Shown here one piece after another: positions 15,084 to 24,123 of a stretch of 43,888 bases of DNA. The notes beneath the pieces are model-generated. The model was not told where the DNA came from. It ran no database searches and saw nothing but the letters and a program-made list of their open reading frames with translations. The translations under genes were made by a program, and so were the position numbers. Position 1 is the stretch's first letter. Each line of letters begins with the position of its first letter. Source of the DNA: UBA1723 sp045641625 (GTDB lineage Bacteria; Bacteroidota; Bacteroidia; Bacteroidales; Paludibacteraceae); contig JAZUHH010000029.1 in NCBI GenBank assembly GCA_045641625.1, forward strand, positions 1-43,888, read 5' to 3'.

Positions 15084-16069
15084 TAACATACGAGTCACCT
15101 CAATATTTTTATCTTCTTCTATTACTTATACCGATTATTGGTTGGTATATTTGGAAGAGGAACAAATACACAGCTAATCTCCAGATTTCTACTATTTCTC
15201 CGTTCAAGGGAAAAAGCAGAGGTTTGAGATGTTATCTTGTACATTTACCTTTCGCAATCCGTATGCTTGCGCTTGTTGCTTTGGTCTTTGTCTTGGCACG
15301 CCCACAAAGCTCAGAGTCAAAAGCAGACCAGAATGTTGAAGGTATTGACATCATGATGTCTCTGGACATCTCTGGAAGTATGCTTTCCGAAGATTTGAGG
15401 CCAAACAGACTGGAAGCTGCAAAGGCTGTTGGTATCGACTTCATAAATGGCCGTCCAAACGATAATATCGGACTTGTAGTATTCGCAGGAAACAGTTTTA
15501 CACAATGCCCTTTGACTACCGACAAAACTGCCCTTACAAGTGTATTCTCTATGGTGAACGAGAATATGATTGATGCCAACGGTACAGCTATCGGTATGGG
15601 ACTTGCGAGTGCTGTAAACAGACTAAAGGACAGTCAGGCTGCGTCGAAAGTCATCATCCTTCTTACAGATGGAACAAACAACACAGGCGAAATTGATCCG
15701 GAAATGGCCGGAGATCTTGCCAAAACTTTCGACATCAGAGTTTACACTATCGGTGTTGGTAGAAAAGGTTCTGCACCCTACCCTGTCCAGACTGCGTTTG
15801 GCGTACAGCGCGTCATGATGGAAGTGGAGATTGACGAGGATCTGCTCAAGACCATCGCCAATAATACTGGAGGAAAATACTTCCGTGCAACAGACAACGA
15901 GAGTTTGAAGAAGATATACGAGGAGATTGACCAAATGGAAAAAACAAAAATTGATGTGCACGAATACACAACAAAAAATGAGGAGTTTTTCCCTTTTGCA
16001 TTTTTGTTCCTTGGTCTGCTTCTTCTTGAGGCTTTAATTAGATACTTATTAGTTAGACACAATCCTTAA
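15080..16069 (+). CDS. batA: BatA, membrane VWA-domain protein
   Basis: This 329-residue inner-membrane protein has two N-terminal hydrophobic segments (FYLLLLLIPIIGWYIW and IRMLALVALVFVLA). A von Willebrand factor A domain follows, with a complete metal site, DISGS (D96, S98, S100), and GTAIGMGLASAVNRL. A final transmembrane helix (FFPFAFLFLGLLLLEALIRY) closes it. The first gene called bat in Bacteroides fragilis was linked to aerotolerance. BatA and BatB are tandem paralogues, consistent with a membrane VWA pair controlled by the MoxR ATPase upstream. There is a 4-bp overlap with the preceding gene and 11 bp to batB. Confidence 0.93.
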   Translation: MITYESPQYFYLLLLLIPIIGWYIWKRNKYTANLQISTISPFKGKSRGLRCYLVHLPFAIRMLALVALVFVLARPQSSESKADQNVEGIDIMMSLDISGSMLSEDLRPNRLEAAKAVGIDFINGRPNDNIGLVVFAGNSFTQCPLTTDKTALTSVFSMVNENMIDANGTAIGMGLASAVNRLKDSQAASKVIILLTDGTNNTGEIDPEMAGDLAKTFDIRVYTIGVGRKGSAPYPVQTAFGVQRVMMEVEIDEDLLKTIANNTGGKYFRATDNESLKKIYEEIDQMEKTKIDVHEYTTKNEEFFPFAFLFLGLLLLEALIRYLLVRHNP

Positions 16070-16080
16070 TACTTGGAGAT

Positions 16081-17097
16081 ATGTTTAGATTTGCAAATTC
16101 TGAATATCTTAACTTAATGTTTGTACTACTAATAGTTATAGGCGTATTTGCTTATGCAATGTACAAGCGTAATGCCAACTTGAAGAAATTTGGCAACATC
16201 GAGATATTAAGACAATTTATGCCGGGATACACAACAGGAAGATACTACGTAAAGTTCGTTTTTCTTGCTCTGGCGTTTATATGCGGTGTAATTGTCATTG
16301 CACGACCTCAGTTCGGAACCAAGGTCGAGAAGGTAAAGCGCCATGGTGTTGAGGTTATGATAGCGATGGACGTGTCGAACTCCATGCTTGCCGAAGACAT
16401 CCAGCCGAACAGACTTGAGCGCAGCAAGCAGATGATCTATAAGTTTGTCGATGGAATGGAGAACGACAAAATGGGACTTATAGTGTTTGCCGGCCAGTCA
16501 TTCACACAGCTTCCAATCACAAGCGACTATGGTGCAGCAAAAATGTACGCTTCTAACATCACAACCGACATGATGCCTACACAAGGTACAGCTATCGGTA
16601 GCGCTATCAGACTTGCTGTCCGCTCTTTCAGCTCGAAAGACAATATCGGAAGGTCAATCATCATCATTACAGATGGAGAAAACCATGAGGATGACGCTAT
16701 AGCAGAGGCAAAGAAAGCCGCAGAACTAGGCATCCAGGTAAATGTCATCGGCATTGGAAATCCAGAGGGTTCCCCTATTCCAATCGGAAATGGAAACTAT
16801 AAGAAGGACAAGAACGGCCAGATTGTCATGACAAAGCTAAACGAGCAGATGTGCCAGCAGATAGCTGAAGCAGGAAACGGACTGTACGTTCACGCCAACA
16901 TGGCAAACAATGCCCTAAAAAACATTCAGGAAGAACTGAACAAAGCTTCTACCGGAGAAACTGAAAGCGACGTAATGACAGAATATGACGAACAATTCCA
17001 GATATTTGCGATTATCGCTTTGATTCTGTTGTTGATAGATATTGCAATCAGAGAAAAGAAAAATAAGTTTTTTTCAAAATTGAAACTTTTCAATTAA
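16081..17097 (+). CDS. batB: BatB, membrane VWA-domain protein
   Basis: This 338-residue paralogue of BatA has N-terminal membrane segments (LNLMFVLLIVIGVFAYAMY and FVFLALAFICGVIVIARP). Its VWA domain has an intact DVSNS metal site (D97, S99, S101) and GTAIGSAIRLAVRSF. A C-terminal helix (IFAIIALILLLIDIAI) is followed by a basic tail. The VWA loop IPIGNGNYKKDKNGQIV is longer than in BatA. The gap to batC is 2 bp, so translation is probably coupled. Confidence 0.93.
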   Translation: MFRFANSEYLNLMFVLLIVIGVFAYAMYKRNANLKKFGNIEILRQFMPGYTTGRYYVKFVFLALAFICGVIVIARPQFGTKVEKVKRHGVEVMIAMDVSNSMLAEDIQPNRLERSKQMIYKFVDGMENDKMGLIVFAGQSFTQLPITSDYGAAKMYASNITTDMMPTQGTAIGSAIRLAVRSFSSKDNIGRSIIIITDGENHEDDAIAEAKKAAELGIQVNVIGIGNPEGSPIPIGNGNYKKDKNGQIVMTKLNEQMCQQIAEAGNGLYVHANMANNALKNIQEELNKASTGETESDVMTEYDEQFQIFAIIALILLLIDIAIREKKNKFFSKLKLFN

Positions 17098-17099
17098 CT

Positions 17100-17786
17100 A
17101 TGATGAGCAAAAAATTGATATACATACTTCTTTCTATGGTGACATATACATCAGTTGTCAAGGCCGATGATATGGATCTCCTTAGAGAAGGTAACGAAAA
17201 ATACAAGGAGGGAGATTTCGTCAAGGCGGATTCGCTTTACCGTGAGTCAATCAAGCAGAACTTCCAGTCATCCCAGACGAACTATAACTTGGGCAATGCA
17301 CTGATTCGCAACAAGAAATTCAGTGAAGCCAGAGACTACTATAAGGCGTCAATCAAAGTTGACAATTCAAACGAACAGAATGCGGCAGCATGGCACAACA
17401 TAGGAAATTCCTACTTGTACGAAGACATGAATACCGCAGAAGCAATAAAAGCATACAAGGAGAGCCTGAAGCTTAATCCGAACGATGACGAGACAAGGTA
17501 CAACTTGATATATGCACAAAAGCTGCAGAAGCAGCAAGAAAACCAGCAACAGCAACAGAATCAACAGCAACAGCAGCAGAATCAGGACCAGAAACCTCAG
17601 GAAGGAAAGGAAGAGGAGAACAAACAGGGCGATCCTGATGCTCGCGAAGCAGAGAGCAAGATGGACAAGAATCAGGCTCAACAGCTGCTAGAGGCTCTTG
17701 AACAGGATGAAAAGGACAACCAGGAAAAACAGCAGCGCCAACAAATGAAAAATGCCAAGCGTCAGCAGGTTGAAAAGGAGTGGTAA
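17100..17786 (+). CDS. batC: BatC, TPR protein
   Basis: This 228-residue exported protein has a signal peptide (KLIYILLSMVTYTSVVKA) and about three tetratricopeptide repeats (LREGNEKYKEGDFVKADSLY, QTNYNLGNALIRNKKFSEAR, AAWHNIGNSYLYEDMNTAEA, KAYKESLKLNPNDDETRYNL). A strongly Gln-rich linker follows at about residues 141-165, and then a charged coiled tail that again contains KQQRQQ. It probably sits in the periplasm as a scaffold for BatA/B. The glutamines mix CAG and CAA codons, so the tract is not a pure triplet run. Two adjacent ATGs (17100, 17103) are possible starts. Confidence 0.9.
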   Translation: MMSKKLIYILLSMVTYTSVVKADDMDLLREGNEKYKEGDFVKADSLYRESIKQNFQSSQTNYNLGNALIRNKKFSEARDYYKASIKVDNSNEQNAAAWHNIGNSYLYEDMNTAEAIKAYKESLKLNPNDDETRYNLIYAQKLQKQQENQQQQQNQQQQQQNQDQKPQEGKEEENKQGDPDAREAESKMDKNQAQQLLEALEQDEKDNQEKQQRQQMKNAKRQQVEKEW

Positions 17787-17816
17787 TAATTATTGACTAT
17801 AACAAATTACAAGATA

Positions 17817-19667
17817 ATGAAAAATATAAAGGCAATAGCCCTTACATTCATATTATTATTAGGCACATGCTTATCGGCTGTAGCAAGCGATATCTCTTTC
17901 GTTGCAAAGGCTGAGAATGTTGTGGCTATGGGAGAAAAAATGGGCATCACGTTCACTTTGCACAATGCAGAAACGGACAACATCACTTTCCCTACATTAG
18001 AGGGATTCAAAATACTTTATGGACCCAACAGGTCACAAAACAGTATGATGACCATAGTGAACGGCCGTAGGGAGCAGAACTTCTCTACGACATGGACATA
18101 CATTGTAACTCCAGAAAAGGAAGGAACATTCACAATTTCTCCGGCCAAAGCAAGTGTGTCGGGTACAGTTTACCGCACAAACGCATTGACTATCAAAGTT
18201 ATAAAGGGAGAAGACAGACCTTCTAATTCCAACAATCAGAATGCACAGCAGAACACAACCGCTTCGATATCTAACGATGACATCTTTCTTCGTACAGAGG
18301 TCAGCAAAACAAAAGTATATGAGCAGGAGCAGTTCATCGCAACCCTAAAGCTATTTTACAGAGTCAATATCAGCAGCTTAGGAGACTATAAGCTACCTGA
18401 ATATAAAGGCTTCATCTCTCAGGACATCGATATTCCAAATGAGAGCAAATATGGAAAGGAAACCATAAACGGAAAGATATATAACACTTTGATTATAAAG
18501 CAGAATGTATTGATTCCGCAAAAATCCGGACAACTTGACCTTGGTAAAGGTTCTGTAACGGCTATTGCACAGGTTCAGGTCAGTTCTCAGCGTAGTGGAT
18601 GGCCCTTTGGCGGCTACTTCGCTCAAACTAGAGAGGTTCAAAAAAATCTGAACATTCCGAACGTAATTGTAAATGTTCAGCCGTTGCCAGAGAAAAACAA
18701 GCCAGAAAACTTCAACGGTGCGGTTGGTTCATTTCAGATGTCCTCTTCAATAAACCCAACTGAAGGATACAAGACAAATGAGGCAATCACCCTAAAGCTA
18801 AAGATACAGGGATCTGGAAACATCAAGTTCGCCAAGGCTCCAAAGATTAACTTCCCAGAGGATTTTGAAACATACGACCCTAAGATTGACAATTCAATCA
18901 AGGCTACTGAAAATGGAATTTCTGGAACAAAGACTATCGAATATCTTGCAATTCCACGCTTCCCCGGCGAGTATGTCATTCCTGCCGCAGAGTTCTCTTA
19001 CTTTGATCCAAAGACAAAGTTATACAAGACTCTAAAGACTGAGGAGTACAAGCTTACAGTCGAGAAAGGTGCAGATGTGACAACTACTACAACAATGTCA
19101 AACTACACTAACAAGGAAAGTGTAAAGTATAACGACTCTGACATTAAGTACATCAACCAGAAGGACTACTCTCTTTCTCCTAGAAATGAGTATTTCTATG
19201 GTTCTCTTGCCTACGTTCTATGGTTCTTGATTCCTATAGTTGTATTCGTTGTGGCATTCTTCTTCCTAAGAAAACTTGCAGAAGAGAACAGCAACATAGC
19301 GCTTGTAAAGAACAAGAAGGCTAACAAGCTTGCAACTAAGCGCTTCAAGACAGCCAAGGAATACATGGACAAGGACAACAAGTCAGGCTTCTTTGAAGAG
19401 ATATCAAAAGCTCTATACGGCTACGTTAGTGACAAAATGAACATCTCGGCTACAGAGCTTACGAAGAACAATGTAAAGACAGAATTGTCAAGTCATAATG
19501 TAAGCGAGGAAACAACAAACGAATTCATAAAGATGCTGGACACTTGCGAGTTCGCACGTTTCGCTCCGTCAGCTGTGAACTCATCTATGCAGGATATTTA
19601 CAAGGAGGCCGTTGATTTGGTCGGCAAGCTTGAGAACGAAATCACTGCAGTAAATCTTCTAAAATAA
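17817..19667 (+). CDS. batD: BatD protein
   Basis: This 616-residue membrane protein has a signal peptide (MKNIKAIALTFILLLGTCLS) and a large extracytoplasmic part made of repeated beta-sandwich domains (for example NYTFTWTYIVTPEKEG-like strands and YLAIPRFPGEYVIPAAEFSY). One transmembrane helix lies near residue 475 (YVLWFLIPIVVFVVAFFFL). A cytoplasmic C-terminal region follows (KTAKEYMDKDNKSGFFEEIS). The ATG at 17817 is chosen because it starts a canonical signal peptide; a TTG 24 bp upstream is not needed. It lies between batC and batE with 30-bp and 9-bp gaps, the standard order. Confidence 0.9.
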   Translation: MKNIKAIALTFILLLGTCLSAVASDISFVAKAENVVAMGEKMGITFTLHNAETDNITFPTLEGFKILYGPNRSQNSMMTIVNGRREQNFSTTWTYIVTPEKEGTFTISPAKASVSGTVYRTNALTIKVIKGEDRPSNSNNQNAQQNTTASISNDDIFLRTEVSKTKVYEQEQFIATLKLFYRVNISSLGDYKLPEYKGFISQDIDIPNESKYGKETINGKIYNTLIIKQNVLIPQKSGQLDLGKGSVTAIAQVQVSSQRSGWPFGGYFAQTREVQKNLNIPNVIVNVQPLPEKNKPENFNGAVGSFQMSSSINPTEGYKTNEAITLKLKIQGSGNIKFAKAPKINFPEDFETYDPKIDNSIKATENGISGTKTIEYLAIPRFPGEYVIPAAEFSYFDPKTKLYKTLKTEEYKLTVEKGADVTTTTTMSNYTNKESVKYNDSDIKYINQKDYSLSPRNEYFYGSLAYVLWFLIPIVVFVVAFFFLRKLAEENSNIALVKNKKANKLATKRFKTAKEYMDKDNKSGFFEEISKALYGYVSDKMNISATELTKNNVKTELSSHNVSEETTNEFIKMLDTCEFARFAPSAVNSSMQDIYKEAVDLVGKLENEITAVNLLK

Positions 19668-19676
19668 AGAGAGAAA

Positions 19677-20429
19677 ATGAAAAGACAATTTATAATTCTA
19701 GTTTCATTGGTGTTTGCTGCAGTGTCTTCTTTTGCAGCGGACAATTCATACTTGCTTAGCGGCAATGCTGAGTACGAGTCTGGCAACTATGACAAGGCTA
19801 TCGAACTATACGAGAAGCAGTTGCAGACATCTGAGTCTGGTGCACTTTACTATAATTTGGGAAACGCATACTACAAAAAAGGTAGTCTGGCTCCAGCTAT
19901 TCTGAATTACGAAAGAGCTATTCTTAGAGAACCGGACAACGACGACATCAAAGCAAACCTTGAGATTGCACGTTCAAAGACTTTGGATGATATCAAGCCA
20001 AAGGAAAAGATATTCTTCGCACAGTGGTACGACGACTTTGTCAACTTGAACAGTTCCGACAGCTGGGCAGTCATGTCAATAGTTTTGTTCTTGCTGACTT
20101 TGACATTTGCTGCGATTTATCTTTATGTCAAGATTCCAGCAGCCAGAAGAATCGGATTCTTCGGTGGTATTGGCTTGTTTATTTGTACTATCTGCTGCAT
20201 GTGCTTCGCAAGTTCACAAAAGACGAAGCTTACTGCACACAACTATGTTATTATCTTTAACCCTTCAGTTGAAGTTAAGACTGCGCCTGAAGCCAAGGCT
20301 GGCAAGCTTTGCAATCTGCATGAAGGAACTAAGGTAAAGCTTAAGCAGACAAGAAAGCAGTGGATAGAGATTGACATCGAAAACGGCAATACCGGTTGGA
20401 TTCAAGAGGGTGACGCCAGAAAAATCTAA
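19677..20429 (+). CDS. batE: BatE, TPR and SH3-like membrane protein
   Basis: This 250-residue protein has a signal peptide (RQFIILVSLVFAAVSSFAA) and two or three TPRs (LLSGNAEYESGNYDKAIELY, GALYYNLGNAYYKKGSLAPA). Two transmembrane helices follow (VMSIVLFLLTLTFAAIYLYV and IGFFGGIGLFICTICCMC). A C-terminal bacterial SH3-like domain (VEVKTAPEAKAGKLCNLHEG, then NTGWIQEGDARKI) could bind peptidoglycan or a protein partner. It is the last recognised bat gene; pepT follows after 20 bp without a terminator. Confidence 0.88.
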   Translation: MKRQFIILVSLVFAAVSSFAADNSYLLSGNAEYESGNYDKAIELYEKQLQTSESGALYYNLGNAYYKKGSLAPAILNYERAILREPDNDDIKANLEIARSKTLDDIKPKEKIFFAQWYDDFVNLNSSDSWAVMSIVLFLLTLTFAAIYLYVKIPAARRIGFFGGIGLFICTICCMCFASSQKTKLTAHNYVIIFNPSVEVKTAPEAKAGKLCNLHEGTKVKLKQTRKQWIEIDIENGNTGWIQEGDARKI

Positions 20430-20449
20430 CAGCAAACACTTACTAACAC

Positions 20450-21679
20450 ATGAAACACGCGATCCTAAATAGATTTACAACGTATGTGAAATCAGATACC
20501 CAATCATCTGAAGAAACACATACTACCCCATCCACATCCACACAAGGTTACTTTGCAGAACTTTTGGCTGACGAGTTAACAAACATTGGACTCGAGGACG
20601 TGCATGTGAGCAGACATTCATACGTTACTGCCACTATCCCAGCCAATATAGAAGGTGTCCCAACGATTGGTTTCATTTCACACATGGACACAAGCCCAGA
20701 GGTAAGCGGTAAAAACGTTAAGCCTCAGATAATTGAATACAAAGGCGGCAATCTTGTCACAGAAACCGATTTTGTAATCTCTTTGAAGGACAATCCCGAA
20801 TTAAAGAACTATGAAGGGAATACTATCATAACTTCTGACGGAGAGACTTTGCTTGGTGCTGATGACAAGGCCGGAATAGCAGAAATTATTTCTGCGGCTG
20901 AATACTTGATTGCTCATCCGGAAATTAAACATGGTAAGATTCGTCTTGCATTTACTCCTGACGAGGAAATTGGGGAAGGTGCCGATCATTTCAATGTAGA
21001 AAAATTCGGCGCAGACTTTGCATATACTATGGATGGCGGAGCTCTCGGAGAAATAGAATACGAGAACTTCAACGCTGCATCTGCAAACATATTCTTTGAA
21101 GGAGTAAATATTCACCCTGGATATGCAAAAGACAAGATGATAAACGCTATCATTTTGGCAAATCAGTTCATAGCGACACTTACTGCAAACGGAGAAACTC
21201 CGGACAACTCTGAAGGTTACGAAGGTTTCTTCCATATAACATCATTCTCTGGAAGCGTTGAAAAAGCGGAGATACACCTTATCATCCGAGATTTCGATGC
21301 AAACAAATTCCAACAGCGCAAAGCTGCAATCGAAATGATAGTGCGGGCCATGAGCGATGAATACGAAGGCACAAACGCCAGAATATGGGCATCTATAAAC
21401 GACCAGTATCTGAACATGCGAAGCAAGATCGAGGAACATCCAGAGGTTGTTAAGCTTGCCATTGACTCTATGGAAGAACTTGGAATTGTTCCTAAAATTG
21501 TTCCCATTAGAGGAGGTACAGATGGTGCAAGACTCTCTTTCATGGGACTACCCTGCCCAAACATATTTGCAGGAGGTCACAATTTCCACTCCAGAAGTGA
21601 ATATGTTCCGCTTGAGTCAATGGAGAAGGCTGCCGAACTTATAATCGCAATATGTAAGAACGCTGCAAAGATAAAATAA
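20450..21679 (+). CDS. pepT: Peptidase T (tripeptide aminopeptidase)
   Basis: This 409-residue cytoplasmic M20-family di-zinc enzyme removes N-terminal residues from tripeptides. Metal-site motifs are visible in order: GFISHMDTSPEVSG, LLGADDKAGIAEI, FTPDEEIGEGADHF with the catalytic Glu pair, AYTMDGGALGE, and the C-terminal GGTDGARLSFMGLPCPNIFA followed by GGHNFHSRSEYV. The length matches the family. It lies 20 bp after batE and overlaps the AlaX-like gene by 1 bp, so it is in the same run of genes although it is unrelated to Bat function. Confidence 0.96.
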   Translation: MKHAILNRFTTYVKSDTQSSEETHTTPSTSTQGYFAELLADELTNIGLEDVHVSRHSYVTATIPANIEGVPTIGFISHMDTSPEVSGKNVKPQIIEYKGGNLVTETDFVISLKDNPELKNYEGNTIITSDGETLLGADDKAGIAEIISAAEYLIAHPEIKHGKIRLAFTPDEEIGEGADHFNVEKFGADFAYTMDGGALGEIEYENFNAASANIFFEGVNIHPGYAKDKMINAIILANQFIATLTANGETPDNSEGYEGFFHITSFSGSVEKAEIHLIIRDFDANKFQQRKAAIEMIVRAMSDEYEGTNARIWASINDQYLNMRSKIEEHPEVVKLAIDSMEELGIVPKIVPIRGGTDGARLSFMGLPCPNIFAGGHNFHSRSEYVPLESMEKAAELIIAICKNAAKIK

Positions 21680-22143
21680 TGGAAGATATAACACTCAACG
21701 AACACAACAAGCAGGAATATCCTCCCATGCACACAGCCGAACACATACTGAACCGCACAATGGTGAATATGTTCGGATGCAAACGCTCTATAGAAAATCA
21801 TATAGAACGAAAGAAAAGCAAATGCCATTATCTGCTGGATTCAGAACCATCTGCAGACCAGATCAAAGCAGTGGAGGACAAAGTCAACGAAATAATCTCG
21901 CAGAACTTGGATGTGAGAATGGATTTCGTAAACAAAAACAATGTTCCTAAAGATGTTTCGCTAGACTCCCTTCCAGACAATGCAAGCGAAACACTGAGAC
22001 TTGTCTATGTCGGAGACTATGATGTTTGCGCATGCGTTGGAAGCCATGTAAAAAACACTAATGAAATCGGGGAGTTCAGAATATCCAGCCACAGCTTTAC
22101 TGATGGCAAACTAAGAATTGTATTTAGATTAAAAAACGAATAA
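21679..22143 (+). CDS. AlaX-like stand-alone tRNA-editing domain protein
   Basis: This 154-residue protein matches the second additional domain of threonyl/alanyl-tRNA synthetases. Zinc ligands are H18 and H22 (HTAEHIL) and C119 and H123 (CVGSH). Such free-standing domains hydrolyse mischarged tRNA (for example Ser-tRNA-Ala), but substrate specificity is not predictable here. With 154 residues and no N-terminal glycine-rich extension it resembles the shortest AlaX class. It is coupled to pepT by a 1-bp ATG/TAA overlap. Confidence 0.8.
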   Translation: MEDITLNEHNKQEYPPMHTAEHILNRTMVNMFGCKRSIENHIERKKSKCHYLLDSEPSADQIKAVEDKVNEIISQNLDVRMDFVNKNNVPKDVSLDSLPDNASETLRLVYVGDYDVCACVGSHVKNTNEIGEFRISSHSFTDGKLRIVFRLKNE

Positions 22144-22147
22144 TACT

Positions 22148-22618
22148 ATGGGAATAAAAAAGCTCATATTATCAACTTTGACATTGGCTTCGTTGAGCAC
22201 TTATGCTGACAAGAAGTTGGTAGTCACAATGTTTGACAACTCTACAAAGAACTATAATGTAGAAAGCATTTCCGAAATTGAAGTTTCGGAGAAGTCTTTT
22301 ATTGTGCGTAATGACAAGGATAGTGAATCATTTCCTATCGTCGATATACGTAAGATAGCATTCGAAGAAGACAATGCTCTACGTCAGAATCTTGAGTTCA
22401 AGATTTCGATATATCCAAACCCTGCGTCGGATGTCTTGACAATACAAGGTTTGGAGGAAACATGGACTAAGTTCCTTGTTATTACAGAAATTGCAAGCGG
22501 AAAATCCCAAGAGATCAATGTTAAGGATGGCAATCAAGTAAATGTATCAGCTCTTACACCTGGTGTATATCTTGTTGTTATCAATGGTATGCCTGTATTT
22601 AACTTCATAAAGAAATGA
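22148..22618 (+). CDS. Small secreted protein with T9SS type A sorting domain (second copy of the module)
   Basis: This 156-residue protein starts with a signal peptide (MGIKKLILSTLTLASLSTYA). About 60 residues follow, holding two short beta modules (MFDNSTKNYNVESISEIEVS and SESFPIVDIRKIAFEED). A T9SS type A domain runs from about residue 82 (LEFKISIYPNPASDVLTIQG) to VSALTPGVYLVVINGMPVFN and FIKK. It has the same architecture as the protein at 3275-3718, and again its stop abuts a larger tail-less exported protein (4-bp overlap, ATGA). Apart from the tail it has no recognisable functional domain. Confidence 0.82.
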   Translation: MGIKKLILSTLTLASLSTYADKKLVVTMFDNSTKNYNVESISEIEVSEKSFIVRNDKDSESFPIVDIRKIAFEEDNALRQNLEFKISIYPNPASDVLTIQGLEETWTKFLVITEIASGKSQEINVKDGNQVNVSALTPGVYLVVINGMPVFNFIKK

Positions 22619-24057
22619 AAAGAATAGCTACTATATTTATGTCCATGATAGCAGCTGCTTCAGTTGCCGAGACACAGATGCAGATCTTCAACAAGACTGG
22701 TGAGAACGAAGTTATTTCAGTTGTCAAGGATTCTGAGAAGTTTACTGACTTCTCTAAGATGGATTCGATATTGTTTGACCACTATATTTCCATGAATTTT
22801 GATGGAGATAAATGTGTCATCAGCAATCCTTATGACAGCGTTGATATCAAGAACGAAAACAATGTAATCACTGTGAATTCAGAGATTACCAGACACGAAG
22901 TAAAATTCGTTATCTCCGGTTCTTCGGAAAATGCTTCAATCAAGATTAACGCTGCCAAGAAGCAGACAATTGTTCTTAACAGTGTTGACCTAAAGAGTGA
23001 TGGAGTCAATGCTCCTATCAATATCACTTCCGGCAAGACAACAAATATCATTCTTGCAGAAGGAACAGAAAACAAGCTTGCAAATTCATCTAAGGATACT
23101 GTAGGCGCTGTTATCAAGAGTAAGGGTCAGCTTGAATTCAAGCAGAGCAATGGTAAATTGACAATTGACGCTGTTTCCGGACACGGTATTCAGTCAAGCG
23201 ACTACGTAGAAGTAAATAACGGTAACATCTCTATCAAGAGTGCAGGTGATGGAATACACGTTAATGACTACTATAGCCAGAATGGAGGAAGCGTCAATAT
23301 TACTGCCGTCGCTGACGGAATTGATGTAGGCGGAGGATATGTAACTATTTCTGACGGTAACCTAACAATTTCTTCTGCATCAAAAGATGCAAAAGGTATC
23401 AAATGCGAGATTGATAATGAGAAGAATAAAGGAACAGGAGATGTTACAATCAACGCAGGAAACATTGATATTCGCATGGCAGGAGAAGGAGCAAGAGGTA
23501 TCAAGGCTGACGGAAATGTTACTGTAGGCGGAGGATCCATTCTGGTATATGTGGCAGGCCAGTCACTTGAAGATAACGATGACATCACAAATACTTGCGG
23601 TATCAAGTCTAGCAAGAACGTTACAGTCGAAGGAGGAAAGATTGCTGTAATTTGCGCAAAAACAGCAAAAAGTTCTCGTTGCATCCAGGCTGACTCGACA
23701 GCTTCTTTTGTAGGAGGACAGACAACTATCCACCAGAATGCGAAAGGAAAGGCTGACATAAATAACAACAACCTAGAACCTAAACGTCCTCGCGGAGTTC
23801 AAGCTGACTTTAAAATCTCAATAGACGCATTAAAAGCAAAATTCTATATTAGAGTTCCTGAAAACGAAGGTTGGGGAGAAGAGGACAAATATGACGAATA
23901 CATTGAATTGAAAGTCAAACCTTTCAAAACTGATGGGAAAATCATGCTTAACAATTCAGAATACGACGATACTGTTGAAGAACTATATGACGAGTTTGAA
24001 AGAACTCCGAAAGATTGGACATATAGTGAAATAGATACTCTATCTGTATTCGATTAA
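22615..24057 (+). CDS. Cthe_2159-like beta-helix carbohydrate-binding protein
   Basis: This 480-residue exported protein has a signal peptide (KRIATIFMSMIAAASVAE) and an N-terminal strand module ending KMDSILFD. A long right-handed beta-helix follows with repeated short strands (SGHGIQSSDYVEVNNGNISI, SAGDGIHVNDYYSQNGGSVN, TAVADGIDVGGGYVTISDGN). This matches the DUF4353/Cthe_2159 family, whose founding member binds acidic polysaccharide such as polygalacturonate and has calcium sites; Asp/Asn-rich turns here agree. A catalytic role is not excluded. It has no sorting tail of its own; the small tail protein is coupled upstream. The transcript ends at the hairpin at 24094-24123. Confidence 0.82.
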   Translation: MKRIATIFMSMIAAASVAETQMQIFNKTGENEVISVVKDSEKFTDFSKMDSILFDHYISMNFDGDKCVISNPYDSVDIKNENNVITVNSEITRHEVKFVISGSSENASIKINAAKKQTIVLNSVDLKSDGVNAPINITSGKTTNIILAEGTENKLANSSKDTVGAVIKSKGQLEFKQSNGKLTIDAVSGHGIQSSDYVEVNNGNISIKSAGDGIHVNDYYSQNGGSVNITAVADGIDVGGGYVTISDGNLTISSASKDAKGIKCEIDNEKNKGTGDVTINAGNIDIRMAGEGARGIKADGNVTVGGGSILVYVAGQSLEDNDDITNTCGIKSSKNVTVEGGKIAVICAKTAKSSRCIQADSTASFVGGQTTIHQNAKGKADINNNNLEPKRPRGVQADFKISIDALKAKFYIRVPENEGWGEEDKYDEYIELKVKPFKTDGKIMLNNSEYDDTVEELYDEFERTPKDWTYSEIDTLSVFD

Positions 24058-24062
24058 AAATC

Positions 24063-24083
24063 AACGCATCAAAATAATGCGTT
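24063..24083 (+). other. First of two hairpins after the beta-helix gene
   Basis: AACGCAT and ATGCGTT form a perfect 7-bp stem with a 7-nt loop, starting 5 bp after the stop codon and 10 bp before the main terminator. It may protect the 3' end of the mRNA or be a decayed terminator; it has no T run. Confidence 0.5.
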
Positions 24084-24093
24084 AATGATATCC

Positions 24094-24123
24094 AAAACCT
24101 GCAGGAAAACCCTGCAGGTTTTT
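24094..24123 (+). terminator. Intrinsic terminator of the bat-to-beta-helix gene run
   Basis: CCTGCAGG (24098-24105) and CCTGCAGG (24111-24118) form a perfect stem around a 5-nt loop, flanked by AAAA and followed by TTTTTATTTT. It is the first strong terminator on the plus strand after the bat promoter. Confidence 0.88.

Noticed and set aside
17520..17590. CAG/CAA-rich tract in batC as a simple-sequence contingency locus
   Set aside because: The codons are mixed, triplet-based and in frame, so slippage would be limited and would not shift the frame.
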